A stretch of DNA of 64,000 nucleotides from Adiantum capillus-veneris. Taxonomy: Eukaryota; Streptophyta; Polypodiopsida; Polypodiales; Pteridaceae. Numbering within the stretch: the stretch's first letter is position 1; every line of letters begins with the position of its first letter. Of the stretch, positions 10,103-20,309 are shown one piece after another. Both the position numbers and the translations under genes were made by a program. The DNA lies in contig CM043960.1 of assembly GCA_014529385.2 (NCBI GenBank), positions 70,989,410-71,053,409 of the forward strand, given 5' to 3'. The notes under the pieces were generated by a model. It worked only from the letters and a program-made list of their open reading frames with translations, had not been told where the DNA came from and searched no databases.

Positions 10103-12235
10103 AAATGAAATGAAATGAAATATTATATTAACGTCTTCAAAAGGCCATAGTGACCTATGAGATTAGAAAGTTACAAGGTGGTGGATCTGATACAAAGTCA
10201 GAGTAACAAAATAACAACAGTACAAAACAAAGATATATACTATGAGATCCTAGATTGGTCGATGTGAACTAAGCAAAAACCTAAGCAAAGATGGGCGGCT
10301 TGCTCGGATAGCTGAATCACAAGAGATCTAGCATCGGTCGTTGGCGAATCTCATCAATGTCCCCATGGTTAGTAGTCTGACTGGGCGTTGTGCATGCCTT
10401 GCCAGCGTGCTCTGGATCTTCCGACGTAGCCTCCGTCGATGCTGTGTAGTCCTCCGCAATCGTGGGCGCCTGGATTTCCCCAGTTCAATCGCTCGATCGA
10501 TCAGTGTGCCCCTGGTGTGAGACGAGGCGGAGCTCTGCTGTGGGAGTGGCTCTTGCGGCTGTCCCGTGTCTGCTCTGAAAAAGTCTGTGATCCGTCTTTG
10601 AGACTGGCTAGCCTCGCCATTCATCAAACTATCTCTGTGTCTGCGCAGCTCGAGAAAAAACAAACCCAGGCATCTCTGATCTTCGTATCCCATGACTCTT
10701 GAGAGTGGTCCAAAACCCTCTCTGAACAAGCAATGGAAGTGGCCTCATATCTCGTAGTAGACGGGGCAGCGGCCTGTATAATGCAGCACTGTCTCAGGCT
10801 CCATGTCACACAAGAGGCATGTCCTGGCCTCTGCTCGTACTCCGCTGTATCTCCCAGTCTCAATCCGCAGCTGGTGAGAAGATGTGCGTAGTTGGCCAAT
10901 AGTACATCGTATCCCATGAGACAAGTGGGTGTCCATGTATCTGGGTCTCGTCACGAAAACATCTTCCGTAAGCTGGAGAAGGTGGTCTCTGTAGAAAGCC
11001 ATCTTCGTGCCCAATTCCTGTGCTGGTTGTATCCATGTCCTCCTGGTGTCTAGCTGGGTCAGGTCTTGGCGGATGAGCTTGCTGATCTCTGACTGTGTAA
11101 GGGTGAGAGATGGTGCACCCAATGAGTACTGGAATGGTGGCAGCCTGTCTATGCTGAACCCATCGCCTGAAACCATGATGCCATCTCTTCGTACCAGGAT
11201 GTTGTATCTCCTTGTATGGATAACTGTTGAGAGGACTCAAGTGCTATGCGAGCATATCTATCTCTAGGGAGTTCCCATGTGTGGTTTATGAAGCAGACTG
11301 ATCTGGTGAGCGCCTCCACCACTAGTGGGGGGGCCGCTAGCTCTGCTCGGATAATGGCCCGTGGTACTGATGCCTTGGCTCTAATGAGCCGCGAGATCAT
11401 AGAGACGAGAGGTTTCTCCATGTTCCCCCATCCATCTGTGCGACCCGGCCTCCCGTGGTGATCCAATGAAGGTCCCCATATCTCAGCTCCATAGAGCAAT
11501 GCTGAGGCCACCAAGGTGTCAAAGAGCCAAAGCTTCGTCCAGGGCTCCTGAAACTGGACCTGCGAACACATCTTCTCTAATCTACCCAGTGCTACGTGGG
11601 CTCTAGTCAGTCTGGTCTCCGCTGCTCCTCTAAGTGAGAATGCAGGTCCGCTAAAAACCACTCCAAGGTAAGTGTAAGCATCTGTGTACTCCACAGTCTC
11701 CTGGCCGTATGTGAATGTAGGTGTTGACCTCCTGATCCACTGTGGGGTGGTATTAAACACCATAACCTTGGTTTTACCAAGGTTGACAGACAAACCACTT
11801 TCGTGGGAAAACCTACCCAAAGCATCCAATTGACGTTGCATTCCCTTTGGAGTTTCGGAGATCAGCACTACGTCATCAGCATATAACAAAAGTGGAATCC
11901 ATGTCCCTGCCACTTGTGCACCTCTATCACCATCGCTCTCAATGTAGTCAAAAACCTCATCCACATACATACCGAAAAGAGTAGGAGAGAGCGGGCAACC
12001 CTGCTTCACCCCGATAGTGGAGTGAACCGGTGTAGAAAGTCCCTCAGGGGTGCGTACATGCCCTACTACTGATCTGTACAATGCCATGATCCCCCAAATG
12101 AGTTGTGTGGGTACTCCCATTTCCTGTAATTTGCGCATCAATCTAGCTCTGGGTACTGTGTCAAAAGCTTTGCGGAAGTCCACAAAGCTACAATAAATCT
12201 GTTTCCCATGACATCTGCCTTCCTCGATGATGGCC

Positions 12236-12237
<2 letters not shown>
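10103..12237 (-). mobile_element. LINE-A2 copy, 5'-truncated
   Basis: It begins (3' end, left) with AAATGAAATGAAATG and the LINE-A terminal region, preceded by a short GA-rich remnant. It contains the last two thirds of ORF2 and stops at ...GGCCCTGAG at 12238, where the next element's GA tract starts. Sequence is closest to the copy at 35927-40200 (subfamily A2). Confidence 0.88.
10328..12183 (-). pseudogene. LINE-A2 ORF2: reverse transcriptase and C-terminal domain
   Basis: Reading leftward: RT core (FVDFRKAFDTVPRARLM, GVKQGCPLSPTLFGMYVDE, LLLYADDVVLI with the YADD active site at about 11875-11890, SVNLGKTKVMVFN). Then comes a connection region, a zinc motif (CLLCDMEPETVLHY) and a basic tail (RGTLIDRAIELGKSRRPRLRR). 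There is one frameshift near 11160 and a TGA after VYYEI near 10746. The copy at 36573 has the same TGA at the same place, while other LINE-A copies read Arg there. The RT core itself is open for 344 residues. No RNase H domain is seen. Confidence 0.88.

Positions 12238-12281
<44 letters not shown>
12238..12281. repeat. (GA)n tract, LINE tail
   Basis: The tract fuses to the CTGAG at which the LINE-A2 copy stops, and is followed by ATGAAATAAAATG of the next LINE-A 3' end. Confidence 0.95.
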
Positions 12282-12284
<3 letters not shown>

Positions 12285-13353
12285 AATAAAATGTTATATT
12301 ACGTCTTCAACAGGCCAAAATGACCTATGAGACCAATCTCTTACAAAATACTGAATCTGATACCATGTCTGGGTTCAAAAGAACTAGAAAAAAGATACTA
12401 CTACTAGGACTCATCCTCATCTGCACTCTGGATGTCGAGAGAGTATGGCTCAAATCCTCTGTTGTAGTCTCCGTCGATGTTGTGTAGCCCCTCTCCTCAA
12501 TCGTGGCCGTCTGGATCTCCGTAGCTCCAGTGCTCAATCGATAAGAGTGCCGCTAGAGGTCGAATGAGTGTGGACCGAGCTCTGCAGTGATTGCTGCTCC
12601 TCTGGCTGTCCCATATCTAGTGATAAGGAATCTGTAATATGTCTCTGGGACTGTCTCTCTCTATCTCTTTACATCTGTGTAACTCTAGCAGATATAGCCC
12701 AAGACATCTCTGATCCTCATAACTCCTAACCCTAGAGCAAGGACCGAAACCCTCTCTAAATAAGCAGTGGAAATGGCCCCGTATCTCATAGTACATTGTG
12801 CAATGACATATGTAATGTTCTGGCTCTAGCTGGCATAAACGACATATCCTGCTGTCTGCTCGTATCCCTCTGAATCTAGTGTCAATCTCAATCTCCAGCT
12901 GATGTAAGGATGTATGTATCTGACCAATGGCACACCGCAAACCATGAGACATATGTCTGTCCATGTAGATGGGTCAAATCACAAACCCATCTCTTCTGAG
13001 GTCAAGAAGATGCTCTCTATAGAAAGCCACCTTCATGCCCAACTCCTGTTGCGGCTCTATCATTGATCTCTATAGAGCTATTATTCCCCAAATCAACACT
13101 ATGGGCACCCCCATCTCCTGCTGTCTGCACATCAATAGAGCTCCATCACTGATCTCTATAGAGCTATCATTCCCCAAATCAACACGATGGGCACCCCCAT
13201 CTCCTACAGTCTGCGCATCAATAGAGCTCTTTGTACCATGTCAAATGTTTTGCAAAAATCCACAAAGCTACAATAAATCCGTCTCCCATGTGACCTACCC
13301 TCCTCATTGATGGCTCTGAGTATCAAAATATGATCAAGAGTGGAGAAACCCCT
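12282..13353 (-). mobile_element. LINE-A copy, 3' part, left of the gypsy insertion
   Basis: Carries the 3' UTR, the ORF2 C-terminus (12325-12964, with the zinc motif CRLCQLEPEHYICHC) and then the RT region near 13060. Compared with LINE-A5, about 1 kb between these is missing. An about 84-bp segment around 13060-13210 (GATCTCTATAGAGCTAT...) is duplicated in tandem. The reading continues at 21788 on the other side of the gypsy element. Confidence 0.88.
13349..13353. repeat. Target-site duplication CCCCT (left)
   Basis: CCCCT also follows the right LTR at 21788-21792. The uninterrupted LINE-A5 at about 52836 has a single CCCCT at this place, which confirms the insertion point. Confidence 0.95.
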
Positions 13354-14831
13354 TGAAACCGGCCCGTAGGGCGGTAGGCGTTGGCTTTCACCCGAAATTC
13401 TTTACTTTAGACACACACACAGAGCACTTTGCAAAGAGAACCTGCGACGAGAATTAACACTTAATCACACACACGGCTCGGAAGCTAGAATGCTCCGAGC
13501 AGACGCCGACAACCCGTAGGCCCCAAAATTGGCGCCCCTTTCGGTATTTCTTTATTCTTTAGGAGGGTAAATTACAAGGTAAGGTCCTGGGAATCCTTCA
13601 CGTGTATCCACCTAGATACCATTTGATTTGGCCAAATTTCGGCACCATAACAGCCCCAAAACTTGCGCGAAACCAATTTCCCTGCTGGAACTCGCTTGCA
13701 CTGTCGTATACCCTCTGATTCCTGTCCAAAAACAGTAAATTCAGCACGCTGTATTTACTGGTTTTTCCCCTGTTTTCAACCCCAAACAGTCCCCTAACTG
13801 TCCTCTGCCAGTGGGGCACGATTCCCAATGGTCCTGGCGTCTATACGACTGAAAAACAGTGAATTTACAGCGCATACACAGCGCTGATTTTGCACCTGTA
13901 CGGTGAGGTTATGACCCTCACCAGTGCCTGCTTTGGAGCAGCAGTTAGCTACCCTTGTTCCTGCTCAAGGAGGCTCTTGCCTCAGCACAAAAGTATGAAC
14001 CCACACAACTGTACATCAGTCAAATGAGTAGCCCTCTTGTGGGGCATCACATAACTGCACGTAGGGGAGAGAGAGAGAGCAGTGTGTAGCGTGCAGGACA
14101 TCACTCCTAGCACCACACTGTACATGAGAGGGAAAGAAAGCACTCCATAGCTCTTAACCTGTGACAGGTTGCAAATGAGGCCTCTCCCAGCATAAAAATC
14201 AGCGCCCATTTTTCTGCAAGAGGAAAGTTCACCAAAATGTGACACTTGGCGCATTTTCAAGCATTTTCCCGTTTCGGGTTCGCCGCTTAAAAATATCCTG
14301 ACCGGTTGCCCAGTTGACTTCGCGGCAGAGTTATAAAGTGTTCCCCTACTCATACCGGAGGTAATGACGCGAGCACATTTCACGGCCCAAAATAGCAGTT
14401 CCCTAAATTTTAGGAGATGCTTCCGTTGGGCTCCCACTGGTCTTCTGACCATCTATCCTCATTGGAGCCGCATCCAAAAGTGCAATGTGGCCCAACTGTC
14501 GGATACTTTTTGTTGGTAGTCCCACCTTGACTTTACGCCTTAATTGAGTTCACTTCCTAGTATCCACCTACTTATTAAGTGCGACGGGGGGACCTATATG
14601 ATCTTGCTCTGAGCCTAGACATCCTCTTACCATACGAATTCCAGTGCCGACCACTCCCGTCTGCGGGTGAATCAACCGTTCACATTGGCCATACAATGTC
14701 CGACCGTTTGCTACTTCAAAAAGAGGGTCTTAAACAAATAAAATAAACCCCATTGGAAAGAAACCAACAACCAAGGTTAGCAGTTGCCACATCTCTGTGA
14801 CATGGTTAATAACTGCCACGTCCTCGTGACA
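13354..14831 (-). repeat. 3' LTR of the gypsy element
   Basis: 1478 bp, TG...CA ends on the element strand. The open frames inside it (for example 13982-14452) occur in both LTRs and have no recognisable product. Confidence 0.96.
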
Positions 14832-14843
14832 TACCCCCCTCTT
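14832..14843 (-). promoter_or_regulatory. Polypurine tract
   Basis: AAGAGGGGGGTA on the element strand, directly before the 3' LTR. It primes plus-strand DNA synthesis. The gypsy element at the right end has the related AAGAGGGAGGTA at the same place. Confidence 0.85.
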
Positions 14844-15001
14844 GAAATCGCAAACGTCCTCGATTGCATACCATAAATACACGCCATTGATGATCTTGTG
14901 CTATTAACACTCTTTTATCATCGCATGTATCCGCAAGAAAGGTCGTAACATACATAGATACAAATGACTTAATGAGGCCTTCATACTTTTGCCATTTCCA
15001 T

Positions 15002-18000
15002 CTATGGCACTGAATTCATATGTACATTTGATGTACTAGCTCTATCATTACCCCTCCTTTGCACACGCTGGGTTGGGGCATAAGTAGGCTGTAACCCAAA
15101 GGCTTCAAGGTAAAGCTGCAATACATTTGGTGACTCTGACAGTTCATGCTCTTCCATCCACTTTGCATCCATAGGCGGATAGTTCTTGAACTTCACCAAA
15201 TAGCGTCTTGCAACTTGTCCTTTAACTTTTCTGTCCTTATGTGCCAAAACTTGCTCAAGTACTAGGATCTCATCAAGTTCCTCAACTTCTGGCTGATCCT
15301 CAACTGGCATATCTTCTGGCACATCACCCACGAAGGGTCTTAGAAGACTCACGTGAAACGCATTATGAATCTTCCATGCATCAGGCAATTTCAGCCTGTA
15401 AGCCACATCGTTGATCTTGTCAAGCACTTGAAAAGGCCCATAGTAACGCATGCTGAGCTTAGGAAACAGCCGTTCCTTGCCCTTCATCTTCTTTAACCTT
15501 GCCTTTTCGAACCTTAAGAGAACCCAATCACCAGGTGATAGTAGCAATTCACGACGGTGACGATCAGCAGCCTTTTTCTGTTTTGCCTGAGTCTTCTCCA
15601 AGGCAACTTTAATCTTCTTATACATCTCATCCATGTTCTCAACATATCGATCTGCCTCAAAGATCTTGTCCTTTGTATGCAAAATGGGAGGAACCTTTTT
15701 GCCGCCTTCAACAATTTCAAAAGTTGCTTTGCCAGTAGACGAATGCACCGTATTATTGTACGCATACTCAAGCATAGGCAAATACTGTTCCCACTTGCCC
15801 TTATTATCTGACACATAGCATTTCAGCAGATCTAAGACAGTAGAATTGGCCTCTTCTGACTGTCCATCAGTTTGTGGATGAAACGAAGACGAGAACTTGA
15901 GCGTAGTACCCATGTTCTCAAACAATCCTCTCCAGAACAAACTGGTCATGTGAGGATCACGATCACTGATAATCGATTGTGGCATACCATGGTACTTAAA
16001 CACATTGTACATGAACAAGTGTGCCATCTGATCAGATTTTATCTTCTTCCTGACAGGGATAAAATGGGCTTGCTTGTTGAACCTGCAAATAATGGTCCAT
16101 ATACCATCATTCCCTGTTGGCGTTCTTGGAAGATCAAAGATAAAGTCCATAGCAATGCTTTCCCATGTCTTATCCGGAATCGGCAGTGGTTGTAACAACC
16201 CTGGTGCCTTTTGCCTGTCAAACTTGACCTTTTGGCAAACTATGCATGCTCGCACAAAGGCATCCACATCTCTCCTCAAGGTAGGCCAATAGAAGAACGT
16301 CTCTACCGCTTTAACTGTTGCATCAATGCCACGATGCCATGCATACGGTGGGACATGACTCTCTTCCATGACCTTATGTCGCAGTGGCCTAGTGACACAA
16401 AGTCTGCCATGCATCATCATAAAACCATCTCTGAGGAGGTAGTGCTCGTGATGTTGCCCCTCTTGTAACTGTTCAAAGATCCTTGCAAAATCTTCATCAG
16501 CGGTATACTGTTCCTTCATGTCATCTAACTCATGATGATAAGGAATTGACACAATTGAAATTTGTGGCTTTCTTGATAACGCATCAGCCACAACATTCTT
16601 CTTGCCTTCCACATGCATAATCTGGAAGTGGAACATGGAAAGAATGTTTGCCCATCGCATATGCCTTTCGGATAACTTTGACTGTGTCAAGAAGTATCGC
16701 AAGGTCTGATGATCTGTTTGGACAACAAAATCAGCACCTAAGAGGTAGTGCTTCCAGCTAGAAAGCGCATGAATCACGGCCAAGAGCTCTTTCTCATAGA
16801 CTTGCATAGTCCTCTCTGGCCCTTGCAAAATTCGGCTTTCATAGGCTACTACCCGTCCATCTTGCATTAGCACTGCTCCGATGCTACTGCAACACGCGTC
16901 ACACTGGACCACAAATGACTTCCTGAGATCTGGCAGAACAATAACTGGATCTGAAGTCAACTTTTCCTTTAAGAGACTAAAAGCTGAAATCTCTTTTTGG
17001 GTCCATCTGAAAGTGACCTCTTTCTTTTGCAATGTGTGAAGAGGCGATGCTATCTCTGCAAAATTTCTGATAAACCTTCTATAGTAGGAACACAATCCCA
17101 AGAAGCTTCTGACATCGTGCACAGTCTTCAAGTCTGGCCATGTCTTGATAGCTTCGACCTTTGCGGGATCCATTCTAACACCATCCTTTGAGACTATGTG
17201 GCCCAGAAAGTGGATCTCTTCAAGGAAGAATTCACTTTTCTTAGGATTGACAAGTAACCTGTGACTGCGCAGCTCTTCGAACACAATGGTCAAGTGACGC
17301 CTATGCTCCTCTTCATTCTTCGAATACACAATCATGTCATCGAAGAATGTTCCAACAAACTGTTGATGCGAGCGGAAAATCCGGTCCATCATTCTGTTGA
17401 ACGTGGCAGGAGCATTTGTTAGCCCAAACGGCATCACTAGAAACTCATAAAGACCAAATGTCGTTCTAAACGCAGTCTTGTGCACATCCTCTGGGCTTAT
17501 ACGAATCTGATGGTACCCACTCTTCAGGTCTATCCTGCTGAAAATTGCAGCACCCTCTAAACGATCGAGAATATCATCAATGCGAGGAATAGGAAACCTA
17601 TTCTTGATGGTATTCTTATTCAAAGCACGGTAATCAATACACATGAGCCATGAGCCATCCTTCTTCTGCACTAGGAGCACTGGGGAGCAAAAAGGTGAAG
17701 AACTAGGCTGGATAAGCCCCTTCTCTAATAACTCCTCAATTTGGCCCATAATCTCTTTCTGCTGCGCCGCACTAACTCTGTAGGGAGGTCTATTTGGTGG
17801 GCTACACCCTGGCACCAAATCTATCCGATGGTCCTCAGGTCTCTCTGGCGGCAATTGCGACGGTAATGAATCAGAAAAACAGTCACTAAACTTTTGCAAA
17901 AATGATGACCTTTCTTTATCTAACACAGATAAATTTGACTGATCACTATCTGAGACATCACGTACAAAAATCAAGTACACAGAAAGATGATTCTTTATTA

Positions 18001-18883
18001 CAGAAGTGATAGCAGAAGCAGATACAATAGGGACTGACTCTCCTTTAAGCTTTACATCCAAGATGTGAGTTTTGCCCCTATGCTGTACAGTGATCTTTTT
18101 GTTGTAGGCATCCAAGACTCCATGCACTCGGAACAGCCACGGGATCCCCAACAAGGCGTCACAACCTTCCAGCGGCATGATGTAAAACTCTTCAGTGTCC
18201 ACATACGACTGAATATGCAGACGCAGTTTTCCAATGATGGGAGTAACACACTCTGAGTGGCCAGGACATGCCAACCCTGCCTCTGTTGTGTACCCCATCT
18301 CTTCAGCTTTGATGCCGAGCTTCATAGCTAACTCTGGTGAGATAAAGTTGGCTTTGGCACCTGGATCAAAGAAGATGAGTGCCGTCTGATCTCTAACTTT
18401 ACCCCATGCCCTGCATAACTCACTGGCATCTGTGCTGGGCCTGTCACCCACCATGTCTGGCACTAAACCTGCCGTGGGTTTAGGCTTCTTGCCTTTCTGG
18501 TCTTCTTTATCCTCTGAGTCAGCTGGCCTTTTCCTTTGTGGACAATTGATAGAAATATGACCAGGCTGCTCGCATATAAAGCATTTGTTCTCAGCCATTA
18601 GGACCTTCTTTTCCTCGAGCGACTTGCGCACAAAAGGCTTCCTTTTCTGTTTCTTTGCCTGCGCTCCAAAAGTCCCAGCTGAATCCTTGTCTTTGGTGGC
18701 CTGTTCTGACCCCTGTGACGCATCAGGAGCCGTTTTCACAAAGGGCTTCTTCGCTGAATTTTTCTTTTGCTGCCCTCCTTTATCACTGCTCGGAAATCCA
18801 CTGTCCTCTCCTTTCAACAGGGCAAGACCAGTGTTCGCAACTTCCATAAGCTGAGTAAGGGTAGCCACTCTGTTCTTTGTACA
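15002..18883 (-). CDS. Gypsy chromovirus gag C-terminus and pol polyprotein
   Basis: The uninterrupted frame is 1288 residues from the first Met at 18868, and open back to the TAG at 18884. Order: zinc knuckle at residues 96-109 (CFICEQPGHISINC); aspartic protease near 168 (FFDPGAKANFIS, Pro replacing the usual Ser/Thr after Asp); RT about 345-560 with catalytic DD at 510-511 in TFFDDMIVYSKN; RNase H about 650-770 (VVQCDACCSS, YEKELLAVIHAL, TDHQTLRYFL); integrase HHCC about 835-900; integrase core D-D-E (MDFIFDL, ISDRDPH, DGQSEEANS); and a chromodomain at about 1205-1265 (RRYLVKFKNYPPMDAKWMEE). Chromodomain integrases steer insertion through modified histones. Pol looks functional apart from the DPG protease motif. 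Confidence 0.95.
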   Translation of the reverse strand, partial: CTKNRVATLTQLMEVANTGLALLKGEDSGFPSSDKGGQQKKNSAKKPFVKTAPDASQGSEQATKDKDSAGTFGAQAKKQKRKPFVRKSLEEKKVLMAENKCFICEQPGHISINCPQRKRPADSEDKEDQKGKKPKPTAGLVPDMVGDRPSTDASELCRAWGKVRDQTALIFFDPGAKANFISPELAMKLGIKAEEMGYTTEAGLACPGHSECVTPIIGKLRLHIQSYVDTEEFYIMPLEGCDALLGIPWLFRVHGVLDAYNKKITVQHRGKTHILDVKLKGESVPIVSASAITSVIKNHLSVYLIFVRDVSDSDQSNLSVLDKERSSFLQKFSDCFSDSLPSQLPPERPEDHRIDLVPGCSPPNRPPYRVSAAQQKEIMGQIEELLEKGLIQPSSSPFCSPVLLVQKKDGSWLMCIDYRALNKNTIKNRFPIPRIDDILDRLEGAAIFSRIDLKSGYHQIRISPEDVHKTAFRTTFGLYEFLVMPFGLTNAPATFNRMMDRIFRSHQQFVGTFFDDMIVYSKNEEEHRRHLTIVFEELRSHRLLVNPKKSEFFLEEIHFLGHIVSKDGVRMDPAKVEAIKTWPDLKTVHDVRSFLGLCSYYRRFIRNFAEIASPLHTLQKKEVTFRWTQKEISAFSLLKEKLTSDPVIVLPDLRKSFVVQCDACCSSIGAVLMQDGRVVAYESRILQGPERTMQVYEKELLAVIHALSSWKHYLLGADFVVQTDHQTLRYFLTQSKLSERHMRWANILSMFHFQIMHVEGKKNVVADALSRKPQISIVSIPYHHELDDMKEQYTADEDFARIFEQLQEGQHHEHYLLRDGFMMMHGRLCVTRPLRHKVMEESHVPPYAWHRGIDATVKAVETFFYWPTLRRDVDAFVRACIVCQKVKFDRQKAPGLLQPLPIPDKTWESIAMDFIFDLPRTPTGNDGIWTIICRFNKQAHFIPVRKKIKSDQMAHLFMYNVFKYHGMPQSIISDRDPHMTSLFWRGLFENMGTTLKFSSSFHPQTDGQSEEANSTVLDLLKCYVSDNKGKWEQYLPMLEYAYNNTVHSSTGKATFEIVEGGKKVPPILHTKDKIFEADRYVENMDEMYKKIKVALEKTQAKQKKAADRHRRELLLSPGDWVLLRFEKARLKKMKGKERLFPKLSMRYYGPFQVLDKINDVAYRLKLPDAWKIHNAFHVSLLRPFVGDVPEDMPVEDQPEVEELDEILVLEQVLAHKDRKVKGQVARRYLVKFKNYPPMDAKWMEEHELSESPNVLQLYLEAFGLQPTYAPTQRVQRRGNDRASTSNVHMNSVP

Positions 18884-20211
18884 CTAATCGCGAAGCCCTT
18901 TAGGCAGCCCACAACAATACTTCTCTATCTGCTCTGTCAGTGGCACAAATCTATAGGAGGTCACTGAGAGTAATGCTTTACAAAACCTCCTATTGTACTC
19001 CAGCAAGCTCTTGCACGAAGCTGCCGTAAGCTGGTGCCAATCTGTCAGGACATCGGCTTCAAATTCATTTGATAGCCAAGCAGATGCAAACATTTGCTTG
19101 AAGTAAACCCAAGTGGCGGGTGCCTGTCCTTGCATTAACAATGTCGTCCACCATGTAAGCGCATTGTCCTTTAAGAAAGTGGTAGCTTTCCTCACCTTCG
19201 AGGCCTCTGTAAAATTCCCTCCCGCATAAGCTGTATCAAACTGCTGGAGGAAAGTGAGTGCCTTTGTCTTATCCTCGAAACCACTGAAGGTACTGAACTT
19301 TACCGCTGCACCACCTTCTTTGTAAGCCTTCGGCTTCTCTAGTGCCCACAAGTGGTCATACGGAATGGTCTACAACATGGACACTGTACTAAGCATGATC
19401 GGCACGCCTTGGCCATTCACATTTTGCATAAGAGGTGCGATATCTGGCTGCTGTCCAGAAAAACCAGCCATGCCAAAATGAGCCTGTGGCACCCCAAACT
19501 GGCCCTAGTTGCCGTGGAAACCTTGCTGCATGCCGATAGTACCATACAAGGGGTTCGGCATGATGCCTTGCATACCCCCGAACACTGTTCCTGGCATGTA
19601 CTGCTGACTTCCAGACGCATAACCAGCCATACTTTGGAACACTGATCCACCCCCGAAATACCCAGGATGTACCGTGGGTGGTGGAAAAACTGAGTGCATA
19701 GCCTGGTATCCAGCTCCATGTCCATTCAAGACAGCATGCTGGCTCTGAAAGGTGGCGGGCTGAACTGGCATAACCTGTGGAATAGGCGTTCTAGCCACCT
19801 GTTCAAGCACGGGAGGAACCTGCTTTGGAGCCCCCGACTCCGCAACATGCGAGTGTTCCCTTTCCCCTGCGCCTCATGAAGTACCTGGGCTTGAGCTTCA
19901 ACAAGCTCTGTACGCGGCGTAGGTTGCCTATTTTGATGTTGCACTGGTGGCGCTTGCAAGAATTCCATAAACCTCGGATTCTGCACCAACTGCGAAAAGA
20001 CATTCACCGCGGCAACTAACTGAGTCTTAAACGCATCATCCTCAAGTTGCCCTATCATAAAGCCCTATACTACTGGAGGGACATTCACCTTGACAGGAGG
20101 TACAGACTGACGTGGCCGTGAGCTCTCGCCAATCTCAAAAACCATAGGAATCTCCTGCCTGTCCTTTGGAGAGGAACCCTCTTCCATAATTCCCTTCCCC
20201 TTGTCGGCCAT
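18884..20211 (-). pseudogene. Gypsy gag with four in-frame TAG codons and one frameshift
   Basis: It starts with the ATG at 20211 (MADKGKGIMEEG), 98 bases inside the LTR border. An N-terminal segment is followed by a Gln/Gly/Met-rich linker (19505-19810) and the retrotransposon gag core (GFEDKTKALTFLQQFD, NALTWWTTLL, 18884-19351). TAG codons lie at 20065-20067, 19505-19507, 19370-19372 and 18884-18886, and a one-base shift near 19865. Between these the frame is the same as pol, so gag and pol were originally one polyprotein. All point stops are amber, and LTR divergence is very low. Confidence 0.88.
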
Positions 20212-20290
20212 AGTGTAATCCCCGCGTTCTTGCACTGTGTGTCTTTACCCTGAACAATCCAGGTTCACTCTTTAAGGAAAAAGTGATTGA

Positions 20291-20309
20291 TATCCCAGCA
20301 ATGGAACCA
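20291..20309 (-). promoter_or_regulatory. Putative primer binding site
   Basis: The element strand reads TGGTTCCATTGCTGGGATA immediately after the 5' LTR. TGG at this position pairs with the CCA end of a tRNA. It is not the initiator-Met type (TGGTATCAGAGC) common in plant retrotransposons. I could not name the tRNA. Confidence 0.6.

Noticed and set aside
13982-14452. 156-residue ORF repeated at 20938-21408 as a possible gene
   Set aside because: It lies entirely inside both LTRs, has no recognisable domain, and its duplication follows from LTR structure.
18884-18886. Gag TAG as a programmed readthrough site like those of gammaretroviruses
   Set aside because: Four ambers and a frameshift occur in the same gag, so mutation is the simpler explanation. 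Kept only as an alternative in the finding on TAG.
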